DNA from: an uncultured Lachnospiraceae bacterium
Lineage (GTDB): Bacteria; Bacillota; Clostridia; Lachnospirales; Lachnospiraceae
Assembly (NCBI GenBank): GCA_934339135.1
Contig: CAKRHP010000004.1
Location: 1-64,000 of the forward strand
Reading direction: 5' to 3'
Length of the DNA: 64,000 bases
Shown here: in pieces, positions 7,064 through 16,544 of the stretch
Layout of the letters: every line of letters starts with the position of its first letter
Numbering within the stretch: position 1 is the first letter of the stretch
Notes under the pieces: generated by a model
Database searches by the model: none
Seen by the model: only the letters and a program-made list of their open reading frames with translations
What the model was told of the DNA's origin: nothing
Made by a program: the position numbers and the translations under genes

Positions 7064-10000
7064 TTATTGTCTCTCTTTATCCTGTGTGCCGAAGGCTGTC
7101 GTTTCTGCATCCTGCTTCTGCAGCCGGCCTATCGCCTTCACAACACTTTCTGCTGCCTGAAATATCCTCTCTGTCTGTTGGCGTTTTTCCTTTGCCGCAG
7201 TTTTGCCAGTGACTGCCGCTCTGCCATCCCCTGTCTCCAATGCCCTGCGGACATAAAGGAAATGCGCCTCTCCCTTGGAGATGTAGCGGAGGCTGCCGTC
7301 AAATGCCCGGATCATATCCGGTATTCCGGAAACATCCAGAGACAGATCCGGCTGCATATAAAAACGAATCCCATCGGGCTTCTGGGTCACCTGAAGAATG
7401 CCACATCGGTGTGCATCTGCCTTCAGCACGGCAATCCGCAGAAGATTCTGTGCCGCATGAGGAATGTCTCCAAAACGGTCCACCAGCTCATCCTCCATAT
7501 CAGAGCGTTCTCCTTCATTGTCCAGTGCCGCGATCCTTTTATACATATCCAGCTTCTGATATTCACTCTTAATATACGATGCCGGAATGAATGCGTCAAC
7601 CTGAAGATCGATATTTGTCTCCATTTCTTCTCTCTCCGGCCGTTCTCCCTTCATAGTACGGACGGCTTCGCTGAGCATTTTGCAATAAAGCTCATAACCC
7701 ACGGCCTCCATATGGCCGGACTGGGCGGCTCCCAGCAGATTGCCGGCTCCCCGGATCTCCAGATCCCGCATGGCAACCTTAATCCCGGAGCCGAGATCTG
7801 TATACTCCCGGATCGCTGCCAGACGTTTTTCTGCCACCTCCCGGAGTATCTTGTCTTTTTTGTACATCAGAAAGGCATACGCCGTCCGGTTGGAACGCCC
7901 CACACGTCCCCTCAACTGATAAAGCTGGGACAAGCCCATCTGGTCAGCATTATCTATAATAATAGTATTTACATTGGATATGTCAAGTCCCGTTTCAATA
8001 ATGGTGGTTGCGATCAGTACATCAATCTCCCCCTGAATAAAGCTCATCATAATGCGCTCCAGCTCTCTCTCACTCATCTGACCATGGGCAAATGCCACAT
8101 TGGCATCGGGCACGAGACGGGATATTTCCATGGCTACCTCGTCGATATTGCGGACACGGTTATATACATAATATACCTGTCCTCCCCGCACCAGCTCCCG
8201 GTTGATAGCTTCCCGGATGATCTCCCCGCTGTGCTCCATGACAAAGGTCTGGATCGGCAGACGGTCTACCGGCGGCTCCTCCAGCACACTCATATCACGG
8301 ATCCCTACCAGACTCATATGCAGGGTCCGCGGAATCGGCGTTGCGGAAAGCGTCAGCACGTCTACATCCCCCTTCATCTGCTTGATCTTTTCCTTGTGGG
8401 TCACGCCAAAGCGCTGCTCCTCGTCTACGATCAGAAGTCCCAGATCCTTGAAGGAAACATCCTTGGATAAAAGTCTGTGGGTGCCAATGACGATATCCAC
8501 TTCGCCCCGCTTTAGCTTTTCGATGGTCTTTTTCTGCTGCGCGGCTGTACGGAACCGGGACATCATTTCTACATTGATAGGATAATCTCCCAGTCTTTCC
8601 TTGATGGTATTATAATGCTGCTGTGCCAGAATCGTGGTCGGCACCAGAAATGCCACCTGTTTATTGTCATTTACTGCCTTGAAGGCGGCACGGATCGCCA
8701 CCTCTGTCTTACCATAACCAACGTCACCGCAGATCAGACGGTCCATGACCTTACTACTCTCCATATCCCGCTTTGTCGCTGCAATGGCTTCCAGCTGATC
8801 TGCCGTCTCCTCATAAGGAAACATTTCTTCGAACTCTGTCTGCCAGACGGTGTCCGGACTGAACTGATAGCCCGGCTGCTCCTGCCGCTTTGCATACAGC
8901 TCCACAAGCTCTTTGGCGATCTCCTTAACAGCTCCACGGACTCTGGTTTTTGTCTTTTTCCATTCCATGGTATTGAGCTTATTGAGCTTCGGTTTTTTGG
9001 CTGCATCCTGGCTGGCGTACTTTTGCAGAACATCCAGCGCCGATGCCGGAACGTAAAGATTTCCGCCGTCTCCGTACTCGATCTTGATGAAATCCTTGGC
9101 GACATTGTCTACCTTGATCTTCTCAATCCCACGGTAAATACCGAGACCATGGTTCTCATGGATCACGAAATCTCCTACATTTAATTCATTGAAGCTCTGG
9201 ATCACCTGACCATTATGCTGCTTCTGGCGTCTGCGGCCTGTCTTGGTCCTTGCCCCAAAGATGTCGCTCTCTGTCACGACTACAAAACGAAGCTGTGTAT
9301 AGGAAAATCCCTTTGACAGACGGCCATAGCTTACCATAAGCTCTCCCGGCTGCAGCTCCCGGTCCAGCGTCTCCCGGTAAAATGCCGGTACATCGTACTG
9401 TTCAAAGTCTCCCGCCAGACGCTTCGCCCTTGTTCTGGAGGCACAGAGCATCAAAATACGGTAACCCTGCTCCCGCCAGCGCTTCATGTCCTCCACCAGA
9501 AGCTCGAAATGCTTATTGTATGATGCAATAGTCTGACACTGCAGATGCAGGCTTTCCTTTACCTCCACACCTGTTGGAAGTCCATCTAACATGGACAGAT
9601 ATATAGTCCTCTTCTGCTGAAGCATGGCATTGACTGTCTCCGCACTGTATAATACTTCCATCTGTCCCGGCAGCAACAGACCTTTCTCCAGACGGCTTTC
9701 CATGCTCTCCCGAAATTCTGCCTCCACCGCCTGCATTGCCTCCAGACAGCGCACCGGTTCATCTACCGCAAACAGTGTTTCCTCCGGGTCAAAGAAATCA
9801 AAAAAGGAACCTGCCGTCCCGTCGAAATAGGTAAGAAAGCTTTCCAGCCCTGCTCCACTGCGGGAATACTCCACCCGTTCCTTCCATTCCCGCATGGTGT
9901 CGGCCAGACGGTTATATGCCTCGAAATCTCCTGCTTTTTTGAACTTTGCCTGAAGCTTCTCCTGATCTTTTTTGATCTTTGCAAAGCCCTGACGTAGCTG

Positions 10001-10693
10001 TGCATCGTTTAATATGATCTCCATCGCCGGAAAGATCGTGATCTGCTCCACGCGCTCGATGGATCTCTGGCTTTCCACATCAAAGGATCTTATGGTATCA
10101 ATCTCATCTCCCCACAGCTCGATCCGGTACGGACATTCCTCTGTAGGGGAATAAAGATCAACAATCCCGCCCCGGATCGAATATTGTCCAGGCTGTTCCA
10201 CCTGACTCTGTCTCTCATATCCCATATCTGTCAGGCAGCGGCTCAGATCCTCCAGATCGATCTTCGCTCCCTCCTCCAGTCTGCGGCAGGATTTCTTATA
10301 GACAGATAAGGACTGCACATATTCCATCCCCGCCGTCATGGTGGTGATCACTGTGCCGCCCTCCTGGTCTAACAATAATTTGATTGTCTTTAGTCGTTCT
10401 GTTTCTACTGCATTGCCATGGACATCTGCGCTGTAAAAAATGACATCCTTTGCCGGATAAAATACGGCATTTTTGTCGTACATCCGGTAATCCGCAAGGA
10501 TCTCCCGCGCCTTTTTCTCATTGGCGGTGACGATCACCGTCCAGCGTTTCCCCTGGGATAATCCACTCACAAGATGGCTTTTCTGTCCGTCGATGCAGCC
10601 TGATATCCGGATTGGCATCCTGCCCCGCTCAATACATTCTCTGGCGCTTCCATAAGCATTTAACTCCTCCAGAGGCTTCCATAGCGTTTCCAT
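7064..10693 (-). CDS. mfd: Transcription-repair coupling factor Mfd
   Basis: 1209 residues, full length for the family. Order of domains: UvrB-like damage region (about 1-350), CarD-like RNA polymerase interaction domain with GDFVIHENHGLGIYRG near 508, a RecG-type translocase with Walker A CGDVGYGKTEVA near 658 and DEEQ box near 758, and a C-terminal TRCF domain beyond about 1000. Mfd pushes RNA polymerase off DNA at lesions and recruits UvrA. Its partner uvrC lies a few genes upstream on the same strand. The gene begins 24 bp after pth and is followed at 4 bp by the foldase-like lipoprotein gene. Confidence 0.98.
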   Translation of the reverse strand: METLWKPLEELNAYGSARECIERGRMPIRISGCIDGQKSHLVSGLSQGKRWTVIVTANEKKAREILADYRMYDKNAVFYPAKDVIFYSADVHGNAVETERLKTIKLLLDQEGGTVITTMTAGMEYVQSLSVYKKSCRRLEEGAKIDLEDLSRCLTDMGYERQSQVEQPGQYSIRGGIVDLYSPTEECPYRIELWGDEIDTIRSFDVESQRSIERVEQITIFPAMEIILNDAQLRQGFAKIKKDQEKLQAKFKKAGDFEAYNRLADTMREWKERVEYSRSGAGLESFLTYFDGTAGSFFDFFDPEETLFAVDEPVRCLEAMQAVEAEFRESMESRLEKGLLLPGQMEVLYSAETVNAMLQQKRTIYLSMLDGLPTGVEVKESLHLQCQTIASYNKHFELLVEDMKRWREQGYRILMLCASRTRAKRLAGDFEQYDVPAFYRETLDRELQPGELMVSYGRLSKGFSYTQLRFVVVTESDIFGARTKTGRRRQKQHNGQVIQSFNELNVGDFVIHENHGLGIYRGIEKIKVDNVAKDFIKIEYGDGGNLYVPASALDVLQKYASQDAAKKPKLNKLNTMEWKKTKTRVRGAVKEIAKELVELYAKRQEQPGYQFSPDTVWQTEFEEMFPYEETADQLEAIAATKRDMESSKVMDRLICGDVGYGKTEVAIRAAFKAVNDNKQVAFLVPTTILAQQHYNTIKERLGDYPINVEMMSRFRTAAQQKKTIEKLKRGEVDIVIGTHRLLSKDVSFKDLGLLIVDEEQRFGVTHKEKIKQMKGDVDVLTLSATPIPRTLHMSLVGIRDMSVLEEPPVDRLPIQTFVMEHSGEIIREAINRELVRGGQVYYVYNRVRNIDEVAMEISRLVPDANVAFAHGQMSERELERIMMSFIQGEIDVLIATTIIETGLDISNVNTIIIDNADQMGLSQLYQLRGRVGRSNRTAYAFLMYKKDKILREVAEKRLAAIREYTDLGSGIKVAMRDLEIRGAGNLLGAAQSGHMEAVGYELYCKMLSEAVRTMKGERPEREEMETNIDLQVDAFIPASYIKSEYQKLDMYKRIAALDNEGERSDMEDELVDRFGDIPHAAQNLLRIAVLKADAHRCGILQVTQKPDGIRFYMQPDLSLDVSGIPDMIRAFDGSLRYISKGEAHFLYVRRALETGDGRAAVTGKTAAKEKRQQTERIFQAAESVVKAIGRLQKQDAETTAFGTQDKERQ

Positions 10694-10717
10694 GAATGGC
10701 TGTCCTTTCCTTATATG

Positions 10718-11284
10718 TTATTTATTGTTATATTTATTCATTGCTGAAGTCACATCTGCCGTGATGATCTCACAGCATGCTTTGGTGGTTTTTTCCAGGG
10801 CTTCCCGGATCACCGGCTCCTCTTCTCTTGAAAATCTCCCCAATACATAATCTGCCAGATCCCAGCCCTTCGGCTTCTCTCCTACACCCACACGGATGCG
10901 TGGAAAGATCTGGGTCCCCAGATGCGCGATAATATTTTTGATGCCGTTGTGTCCCCCGGCACTTCCCTTGGGACGGATCCGAAGCTTGCCCGGTGCAAGA
11001 TTAATGTCGTCATAAATAACGATCAGTTCCTCCTCCGGATCGATCTTGTAATAATCCACCAGCTCCCGGACGCTCTCTCCGCTAAGATTCATATACGTCT
11101 GCGGCATCGCCAGAAGAACTTTCTGTCCCTCGATCACGCCTTTGCCGCAGATTGCCTTATGCTTTTTGATATCCATAGAAATCCCGTAGGTATCTGCCAA
11201 TACCGTCAATGCCGAAAATCCAATGTTGTGGCGGGTGCCGTCATATTTTCTCTCAGGATTCCCCAAACCTACTATTATATACAT
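10718..11284 (-). CDS. pth: Peptidyl-tRNA hydrolase
   Basis: 188 residues, normal length. The N-terminus VGLGNPERKYDGTRHNIGF contains the catalytic histidine (about residue 19); the conserved QTYMNLSGESV and VIYDDINL segments with the active-site Asn and Asp, and KGSAGGHNGIKNII for tRNA binding are all present. It recycles peptidyl-tRNA released prematurely from ribosomes. The ATG is preceded by AAGGAT and lies 11 bp after the HD-domain gene stop; mfd follows, the usual Gram-positive order. Confidence 0.97.
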   Translation of the reverse strand: MYIIVGLGNPERKYDGTRHNIGFSALTVLADTYGISMDIKKHKAICGKGVIEGQKVLLAMPQTYMNLSGESVRELVDYYKIDPEEELIVIYDDINLAPGKLRIRPKGSAGGHNGIKNIIAHLGTQIFPRIRVGVGEKPKGWDLADYVLGRFSREEEPVIREALEKTTKACCEIITADVTSAMNKYNNK

Positions 11285-11295
11285 TTCTTTATCCT

Positions 11296-12432
11296 TTAAT
11301 AATTCTTGTGTGCAAGTTTCTCGCCCATGTGTACCGTATGACCCTCGTAACTCTTTAGCAACTCGGTATCCACCACATGACGGTTATCCATCGTCTTCAT
11401 AATATCACGGATCTGTACCTCCGCTGTCACTGCCGGATCAGCCATATTGTAAATAACATTGGTCCGGAATGAAAGAATCTCCGGAGCAAGCACATCCTCA
11501 TCATTGGCGGAAACTACCAGCCCCTTGTCCCCATTGGTAAACTCAACGCAGACACCCGGCTGCAAAATATTGATGCTCTGGATCAATGCCGTCACCACTT
11601 CCGCATCAAAACCCTGCTCCGGATCAAGAAGCGTTCTGACCGCCTCGATCTCGGATGCCGGTTCCTCCTCAAAGTTCATGGCTGTCAGAGAATCATATGC
11701 ATAGGCTACTTTCAGTATGTCTATATTTAATGATTTATATGTAGCTGCATCCTCTCCGTTGGTATGATGAATCGCATTAATAATACCTTTCACGGTGCGT
11801 TTGATCTCCGGATCCAGATCGTAATCATTGTCGATCAGCTGAATCGCCGCATAATGATAAGTCCGGATCTTTTTTTCATCCTCCTGGGTGATCTCGTTTT
11901 TGCGTTTACGGCGGATATGCGGCGGGATCAACAGACTTCCCACATCATGCAGGATCGCCGCTACCACAATATCTAACTGCTGCTTGAACTCCATATGAAG
12001 CTTGTGAGAGATCATGGCACAGAGGATCGCCGTATTCAGAGAATGCTTATATACATAATCCTCATTGCTCCTCAGGTTCTGCACAAAGCTGATCCTATGA
12101 TTCAGGCTGCCGTAACGGCGGATGATCTGATTGGCAAACTGATACATCCCCTTTGCCTCTCTCTGCTTCGTCACAGCATCCAGAATCTCCCGGATCGTAA
12201 AAATAGACATTGCCTGAAAACGCTCAAACTCAATATCATCCGGCGACATCGGTGGAACAGGCTCTGCCGGTTCCAGAATATACACCCCGATCAATCCAAA
12301 ATTCTGAATACTGACAATACCCTGTCTGGTCAGCTTGGAATTGCGCTCATACAGCATAACACCATCTCTATTGTAAATGGGCTTTGCCAGACGCATCCCC
12401 AGCTTCAGATCATCTGATTTAACAAATTTCAT
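11296..12432 (-). CDS. HD-GYP-like protein with a degenerate GYP motif
   Basis: 378 residues. After an N-terminal segment (about 1-110) typical of HD-GYP phosphodiesterases (KLGMRLAKPIYNRDGVML), an HD domain shows YKHSLNTAIL, the metal motif ILHDVGSLLIP, a following RTYHY histidine, and NAIHHTNG. The HHExxxGxGYP loop that marks true c-di-GMP phosphodiesterases is replaced by HHTNGEDAATY. The residues after about 300 form an extra beta-rich tail. It may hydrolyse another nucleotide, or act as a c-di-GMP-related sensor. It sits between hprK and pth on the same strand and starts 42 bp after hprK. Confidence 0.75.
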   Translation of the reverse strand: MKFVKSDDLKLGMRLAKPIYNRDGVMLYERNSKLTRQGIVSIQNFGLIGVYILEPAEPVPPMSPDDIEFERFQAMSIFTIREILDAVTKQREAKGMYQFANQIIRRYGSLNHRISFVQNLRSNEDYVYKHSLNTAILCAMISHKLHMEFKQQLDIVVAAILHDVGSLLIPPHIRRKRKNEITQEDEKKIRTYHYAAIQLIDNDYDLDPEIKRTVKGIINAIHHTNGEDAATYKSLNIDILKVAYAYDSLTAMNFEEEPASEIEAVRTLLDPEQGFDAEVVTALIQSINILQPGVCVEFTNGDKGLVVSANDEDVLAPEILSFRTNVIYNMADPAVTAEVQIRDIMKTMDNRHVVDTELLKSYEGHTVHMGEKLAHKNY

Positions 12433-12474
12433 AAATACATTCTCCCTTCTTCCTAAATTTGTTTTATCCCCAAA

Positions 12475-13434
12475 TTATTTTTTCTGTGATTTCTCCGCAA
12501 TGTTGTTGGTTACACGGTTGTAAAGCTCCAGTGCGGCATTGTATCCCATTTTCTTCTGTCTGTAATTGACTGCAGCAGACTCGCAGATGATGGCACAGTT
12601 ACGACCCGGACGGATCGGAATGGAGTGGCATACCACTTTATTGCCCAGAAACTCGATATACTGCTCCTCCAGACCCAGACGGTCATATTCCTGATTCTTG
12701 TTGTACTCCTCCAACTTGATGACCAGATTGATCTCCTGCTCATTTTTTACACTCTCGACACCAAACAAGGTCTTGGCATCAATGATACCGATACCGCGAA
12801 GCTCAATAAAGTGACGGGTAATATCCGGTGCACTTCCGATCAGGGAAGCATCGCTGACTTTCTTGATCTCTACTACATCATCGGATACGAGACGATGTCC
12901 TCTATGGATCAGCTCCAGTGCAACCTCTGACTTACCGATACCGCTCTCACCCATGATCAGAACACCCTCACCAAACAGGTCCAGAAGTACACCATGAACG
13001 CTGCAACGAGGCGCAAGCTCTACGTTGAGCCAGCGGATCACCTCTGCCATAAATGCATTGGTCTCCTTGCCGGTACGAAGCAACGGCACCTGATACTTGC
13101 TGGCAAGCCGGATCAGTTTCTCGTCAATATGAAGGTCACGGCAGAATACAATGCACGGCGGCTTTGTATGACGCTCGCTGCCTGCCATGATGATCTCCAT
13201 CATTTCCAGAGTATAATCTAAGCCCTTCTGCTCCATATACGTATGCTCTACGTGGCCGATGATCTGAATCCTTCCGGAATCAAAATAATCAAAGAACCCC
13301 GCAAGCTGCAGTGCCGGACGGTTTACATCCGTCTGTACAATATCAATCCGTGAAACATCTACATCTTTGGTTACATTTTCCAGTTCCATCTGTTCGATTA
13401 ATTTTTCCAATGATACACTATATGTCTCTGCCAT
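12475..13434 (-). CDS. hprK: HPr kinase/phosphorylase
   Basis: 319 residues from the ATG at 13432-13434 (AAGGAG upstream); the longer frame is inside uvrC. The protein has the N-terminal DRTGG-like domain, Walker [16 protein letters not shown] near 163, and the HprK/P signature [15 protein letters not shown]. It phosphorylates and dephosphorylates Ser-46 of HPr and so controls carbon catabolite repression and sugar uptake in Firmicutes. The start overlaps the last 17 bp of uvrC, which indicates translational coupling. Confidence 0.97.
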   Translation of the reverse strand: MAETYSVSLEKLIEQMELENVTKDVDVSRIDIVQTDVNRPALQLAGFFDYFDSGRIQIIGHVEHTYMEQKGLDYTLEMMEIIMAGSERHTKPPCIVFCRDLHIDEKLIRLASKYQVPLLRTGKETNAFMAEVIRWLNVELAPRCSVHGVLLDLFGEGVLIMGESGIGKSEVALELIHRGHRLVSDDVVEIKKVSDASLIGSAPDITRHFIELRGIGIIDAKTLFGVESVKNEQEINLVIKLEEYNKNQEYDRLGLEEQYIEFLGNKVVCHSIPIRPGRNCAIICESAAVNYRQKKMGYNAALELYNRVTNNIAEKSQKK

Positions 13435-15340
13435 TCTGTTCTCCTTTAATCTGTGCTTCCTGCCCGCCGGCGCTGCCATCCACCGGATGGAAGAAATCAT
13501 ACACCTTACGCGCAGCCCCTAAGTTCATAGTTTCTGTTTGTGATAATTCCTCTATGTCTGCGCTCCTGACTGCTTCAATGGAGCCAAACCTCTTCATTAA
13601 TGCACGGCGTCTTTTCTCGCCGATTCCCGGAATGTCATCCAAAATGGACTTTACCTGTACCTTACTCCGCAAAGAGCGGTGATACTCTATGGCAAACCGG
13701 TGTACTTCGTCCTGTATCCGGGTCATCAGGTGAAAGCCTTCGCTGTTGACGTTGATCGGAAGCTCCTCTCCCTGAAAATAAATTCCACGGGTACGGTGTC
13801 TGTCATCCTTAACCATCCCACAGACAGGAATGCTCAAATGAAGCTTACGAAGCACTTCCTCTGCAATATGCACCTGTCCCTTTCCACCATCCATCATGAT
13901 CAGATCCGGATAACGGGTAAAGCTGCTATTTTCCTCGTCAAGGCCCTGCTCTGCCAGCTTTTTCTCCTCTTCCAGTCCATGCTCAAAACGTCTGGTAAGA
14001 ACCTCCCGCATACTGGCGTAATCATCCGGCCCCTGAACCGTTTTGATCCGGAACTTCCGATAATCGCTTTTGCGGGGACTGCCGTCCTCGAAAACCACCA
14101 TGGAACCCACGGACTGAAATCCGCTGATATTAGAGATATCGTAGGACTCTACCCTGTGTACCCCTGTAATACCGATCCAGGAACAGATCTCCTGCATGGC
14201 ACCGGTGGTCCTCTCCTCTGTCCGGCGGATCTTCTGGGCATCCTGCTCCAGCACCAGCATGGCGTTTTTGTGCGCCAGCTCTACCAGCCGCTCCTTCTGC
14301 CCTTTCTTGGGTACCAGGATCCGCACCTTATCGCCACGGCGCTCGCTGAGCCATCTGGCGATGACCTCCGCATCTTCTATCTCATATTCTAACATGAGTT
14401 CCTTGGGAATAAAAGGTGTTCCTGCATAAAACTGTTTGAGAAATGCCTGCAAAATTTCCTGTCTGGTGGAGCCATCCACACCGCCCAAGTGAAAATGATC
14501 CCTTCCGATCATCCGGCCTTCCCGGATAAAGAAAACCTGCACCACCGCCTCGCTCTGATCCTTTGCCAGGGCAATGATATCCCGGTCAAGACCATCAAAG
14601 CTGGTGATCTTCTGATGAACCGATGCCTTCCGGACACTTTCCATCAGATCTCTGTATTGTGCCGCTTCCTCAAACTGCATGGCTGCGGATGCCGCTGCCA
14701 TCTTTTCCTGAAGGTACTGCAGCACCCCGGTATAATCCCCCTCCAGAATCTTCAGGGCCTCCCGGAAATGCTCTTTGTAGTCCTCTGATGAGATATATCC
14801 CTGACACGGCGCATCACACTGGCCAATATGATAATTCAGACAGGGACGTTCCTTTCCGGTATCTCTGGGCAGTACCCGCCTGCAGCTTCGGATATGATAG
14901 ATTTTGCGAAGCAGTTCCAGCGTGTCCTTCGCAGAGCCTGCACTTGTATAAGGGCCGAAATATTTCGATTTATCCCGTTTTTCCTGTCGGGAAAAGATAA
15001 GCCGTGGAAAATCCTCTGTCACCGTCGCCTTAATAAAAGGATAGCTTTTGTCATCCTTGAGCATGGTGTTGTATTTCGGTCGATGCTCCTTGATCAGGTT
15101 GCTCTCCAACACCAGCGCTTCCACCTCGGAATCCGTAATGATATATTCAAAATGATCGATCTGGGATATCATTTTTTCTATCTTTGGTGAAACATTTCTG
15201 CTGGGCTGAAAATACTGCCGCACCCTGTTTTTCAGGCTGATGGCCTTCCCCACATAAATGATCGCATCCTTTGCATCATGCATCAGATAAACTCCCGGCT
15301 TCCCCGGCAGCTTTTTTAGTTCCTCCTCAATATCAAACAC
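13418..15340 (-). CDS. uvrC: Excinuclease ABC subunit C
   Basis: 640 residues with the full UvrC layout: GIY-YIG nuclease domain ([20 protein letters not shown] near 14-34), a Cys-containing segment near 150, UVR motif near 205-240, RNase H-like endonuclease domain ([11 protein letters not shown]), and C-terminal helix-hairpin-helix ([20 protein letters not shown]). It makes both incisions in nucleotide excision repair. The start is a GTG at 15340, two bases after the stop of the secreted protein gene; only a weak AAGG is upstream. uvrC-hprK adjacency is common in Lachnospiraceae. Confidence 0.97.
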   Translation of the reverse strand: MFDIEEELKKLPGKPGVYLMHDAKDAIIYVGKAISLKNRVRQYFQPSRNVSPKIEKMISQIDHFEYIITDSEVEALVLESNLIKEHRPKYNTMLKDDKSYPFIKATVTEDFPRLIFSRQEKRDKSKYFGPYTSAGSAKDTLELLRKIYHIRSCRRVLPRDTGKERPCLNYHIGQCDAPCQGYISSEDYKEHFREALKILEGDYTGVLQYLQEKMAAASAAMQFEEAAQYRDLMESVRKASVHQKITSFDGLDRDIIALAKDQSEAVVQVFFIREGRMIGRDHFHLGGVDGSTRQEILQAFLKQFYAGTPFIPKELMLEYEIEDAEVIARWLSERRGDKVRILVPKKGQKERLVELAHKNAMLVLEQDAQKIRRTEERTTGAMQEICSWIGITGVHRVESYDISNISGFQSVGSMVVFEDGSPRKSDYRKFRIKTVQGPDDYASMREVLTRRFEHGLEEEKKLAEQGLDEENSSFTRYPDLIMMDGGKGQVHIAEEVLRKLHLSIPVCGMVKDDRHRTRGIYFQGEELPINVNSEGFHLMTRIQDEVHRFAIEYHRSLRSKVQVKSILDDIPGIGEKRRRALMKRFGSIEAVRSADIEELSQTETMNLGAARKVYDFFHPVDGSAGGQEAQIKGEQNGRDI

Positions 15341-15342
15341 TT

Positions 15343-16434
15343 TTATTTTTTGACCTTTCCTTTTTTCACCCCGCTATAGGGACCAAATACTTTCTTTTTG
15401 CCATTGAGCTTATATGCCCTTACCTTTACATAAAAGACACTACCCTTGGAAAGATCTGTCAATGCAGCTCTGTGTCCTGTCAGATTAACATAGGCAGCTC
15501 CTTTTGGTATTTTTTTGGTGGTTGCGAACCGAACCTGGTAACCTTTGGCTCCTTTCGTACTTTTCCAGGTGATCGTCAATGTCTTTTTCTTTTTGTTTTT
15601 CACAGACACACCGCTTACCTTGCCCGGTGCTGTCACTTTTTCGGATGTTTTATCCGCTGATTCCGCCTTTTCTGTCGCCTTTGGCTTCGCTGTAGCTTTC
15701 GCCGTTGCCTTCGGCTTCTTTGTGGTTTTTGGTTTGGTCGTTGCCGTTGCCTTTGGCTTTGCTGTCGATGTAGGCTTAGCCGTTGCAGTCGCCGTCGGTT
15801 TCGGACTGCTTGTCGATGGTTTCGGTGTCTCCACCACATGAGGGATCTGGTTGCCGGAGGCATCCGTCAGATAAAGAGCCGGACTGCTGACATACCAGAT
15901 GTAGTTCGCTTCCTCAATCCCGATGCTGGCAGAAGAGATGGGAATCCGCCCCGCAAAAATACCCGCAGCAGGGTCTGCACAGTAAAATACACCATCCGTA
16001 TAATCTGTCACCAAAACCGCATGCTGCTGATCGGACTTCTGCTTGTACACAACGATCCCCTCCGGATGCTCCGACAGTTTCACCGCCAGATCAGCGGTAC
16101 TGCCGGAAAAGCTGTCATGCACTACCGTCATTCCGCCGCAGGTAAAATTCCATTTCAAACCGGTCCCCTCAACCCACGCAGCAGAACGCATGACATCCGT
16201 GGTAATGGATGCCCAATTCGCATTTCCATTCATCATTACACCGCGGCGTACCAGCATAGTTGCTGCCACCAGAGTACACAAACTGCTGCCGGAAGGCTGT
16301 TTTAAAAAAACACTATCCTGATTAATGTCCGAAAATGTTGCTGCCTGTGTCCTTTCCGTCTGCAACTGCCAGCCACTGACAAGAATACAAAGTGTCATAA
16401 ATACTGCCAAATACTTTTTGTTCATTTTTTTCAT
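15343..16434 (-). CDS. Secreted C39-like cysteine peptidase with linker and FN3-like domain
   Basis: 363 residues. A signal peptide (about 1-31) is followed by a papain/C39-like domain (about 32-205) with SSLCTLVAA (candidate catalytic Cys near 51), QHAVLVTDY (His near 138) and CADPAAG (Asp). A Thr/Lys/Ala/Pro-rich low-complexity linker (about 208-262) joins it to a fibronectin-III-like domain (about 265-363) with [17 protein letters not shown] and a very basic end. It is probably an extracellular peptidase or amidase-like enzyme tethered by the basic tail. It precedes uvrC by 2 bp. Confidence 0.75.
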   Translation of the reverse strand: MKKMNKKYLAVFMTLCILVSGWQLQTERTQAATFSDINQDSVFLKQPSGSSLCTLVAATMLVRRGVMMNGNANWASITTDVMRSAAWVEGTGLKWNFTCGGMTVVHDSFSGSTADLAVKLSEHPEGIVVYKQKSDQQHAVLVTDYTDGVFYCADPAAGIFAGRIPISSASIGIEEANYIWYVSSPALYLTDASGNQIPHVVETPKPSTSSPKPTATATAKPTSTAKPKATATTKPKTTKKPKATAKATAKPKATEKAESADKTSEKVTAPGKVSGVSVKNKKKKTLTITWKSTKGAKGYQVRFATTKKIPKGAAYVNLTGHRAALTDLSKGSVFYVKVRAYKLNGKKKVFGPYSGVKKGKVKK

Positions 16435-16481
16435 GGGTATCTCCTCAGTCTTTTATTTGAGGTAATTATAATTACAATTTA

Positions 16482-16518
16482 AGTCAAAAAAGAGTCGGGG
16501 TAATAAATTACCCCGACT
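16482..16518 (-). terminator. Intrinsic terminator of the ftsH-HAD gene
   Basis: A perfect AGTCGGGGTAA / TTACCCCGACT hairpin followed by CTTTTTT on the minus strand lies 27 bp after the stop codon at 16545. Confidence 0.92.
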
Positions 16519-16544
16519 TTCATTTTATCATATCTGTTTATGCT

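Noticed and set aside
15640..15860. Frames in both strands of the Thr/Lys/Pro linker of the C39-like protein
   Set aside because: Low-complexity coding DNA keeps several frames open; only the minus-strand 363-residue frame has signal peptide and domains.
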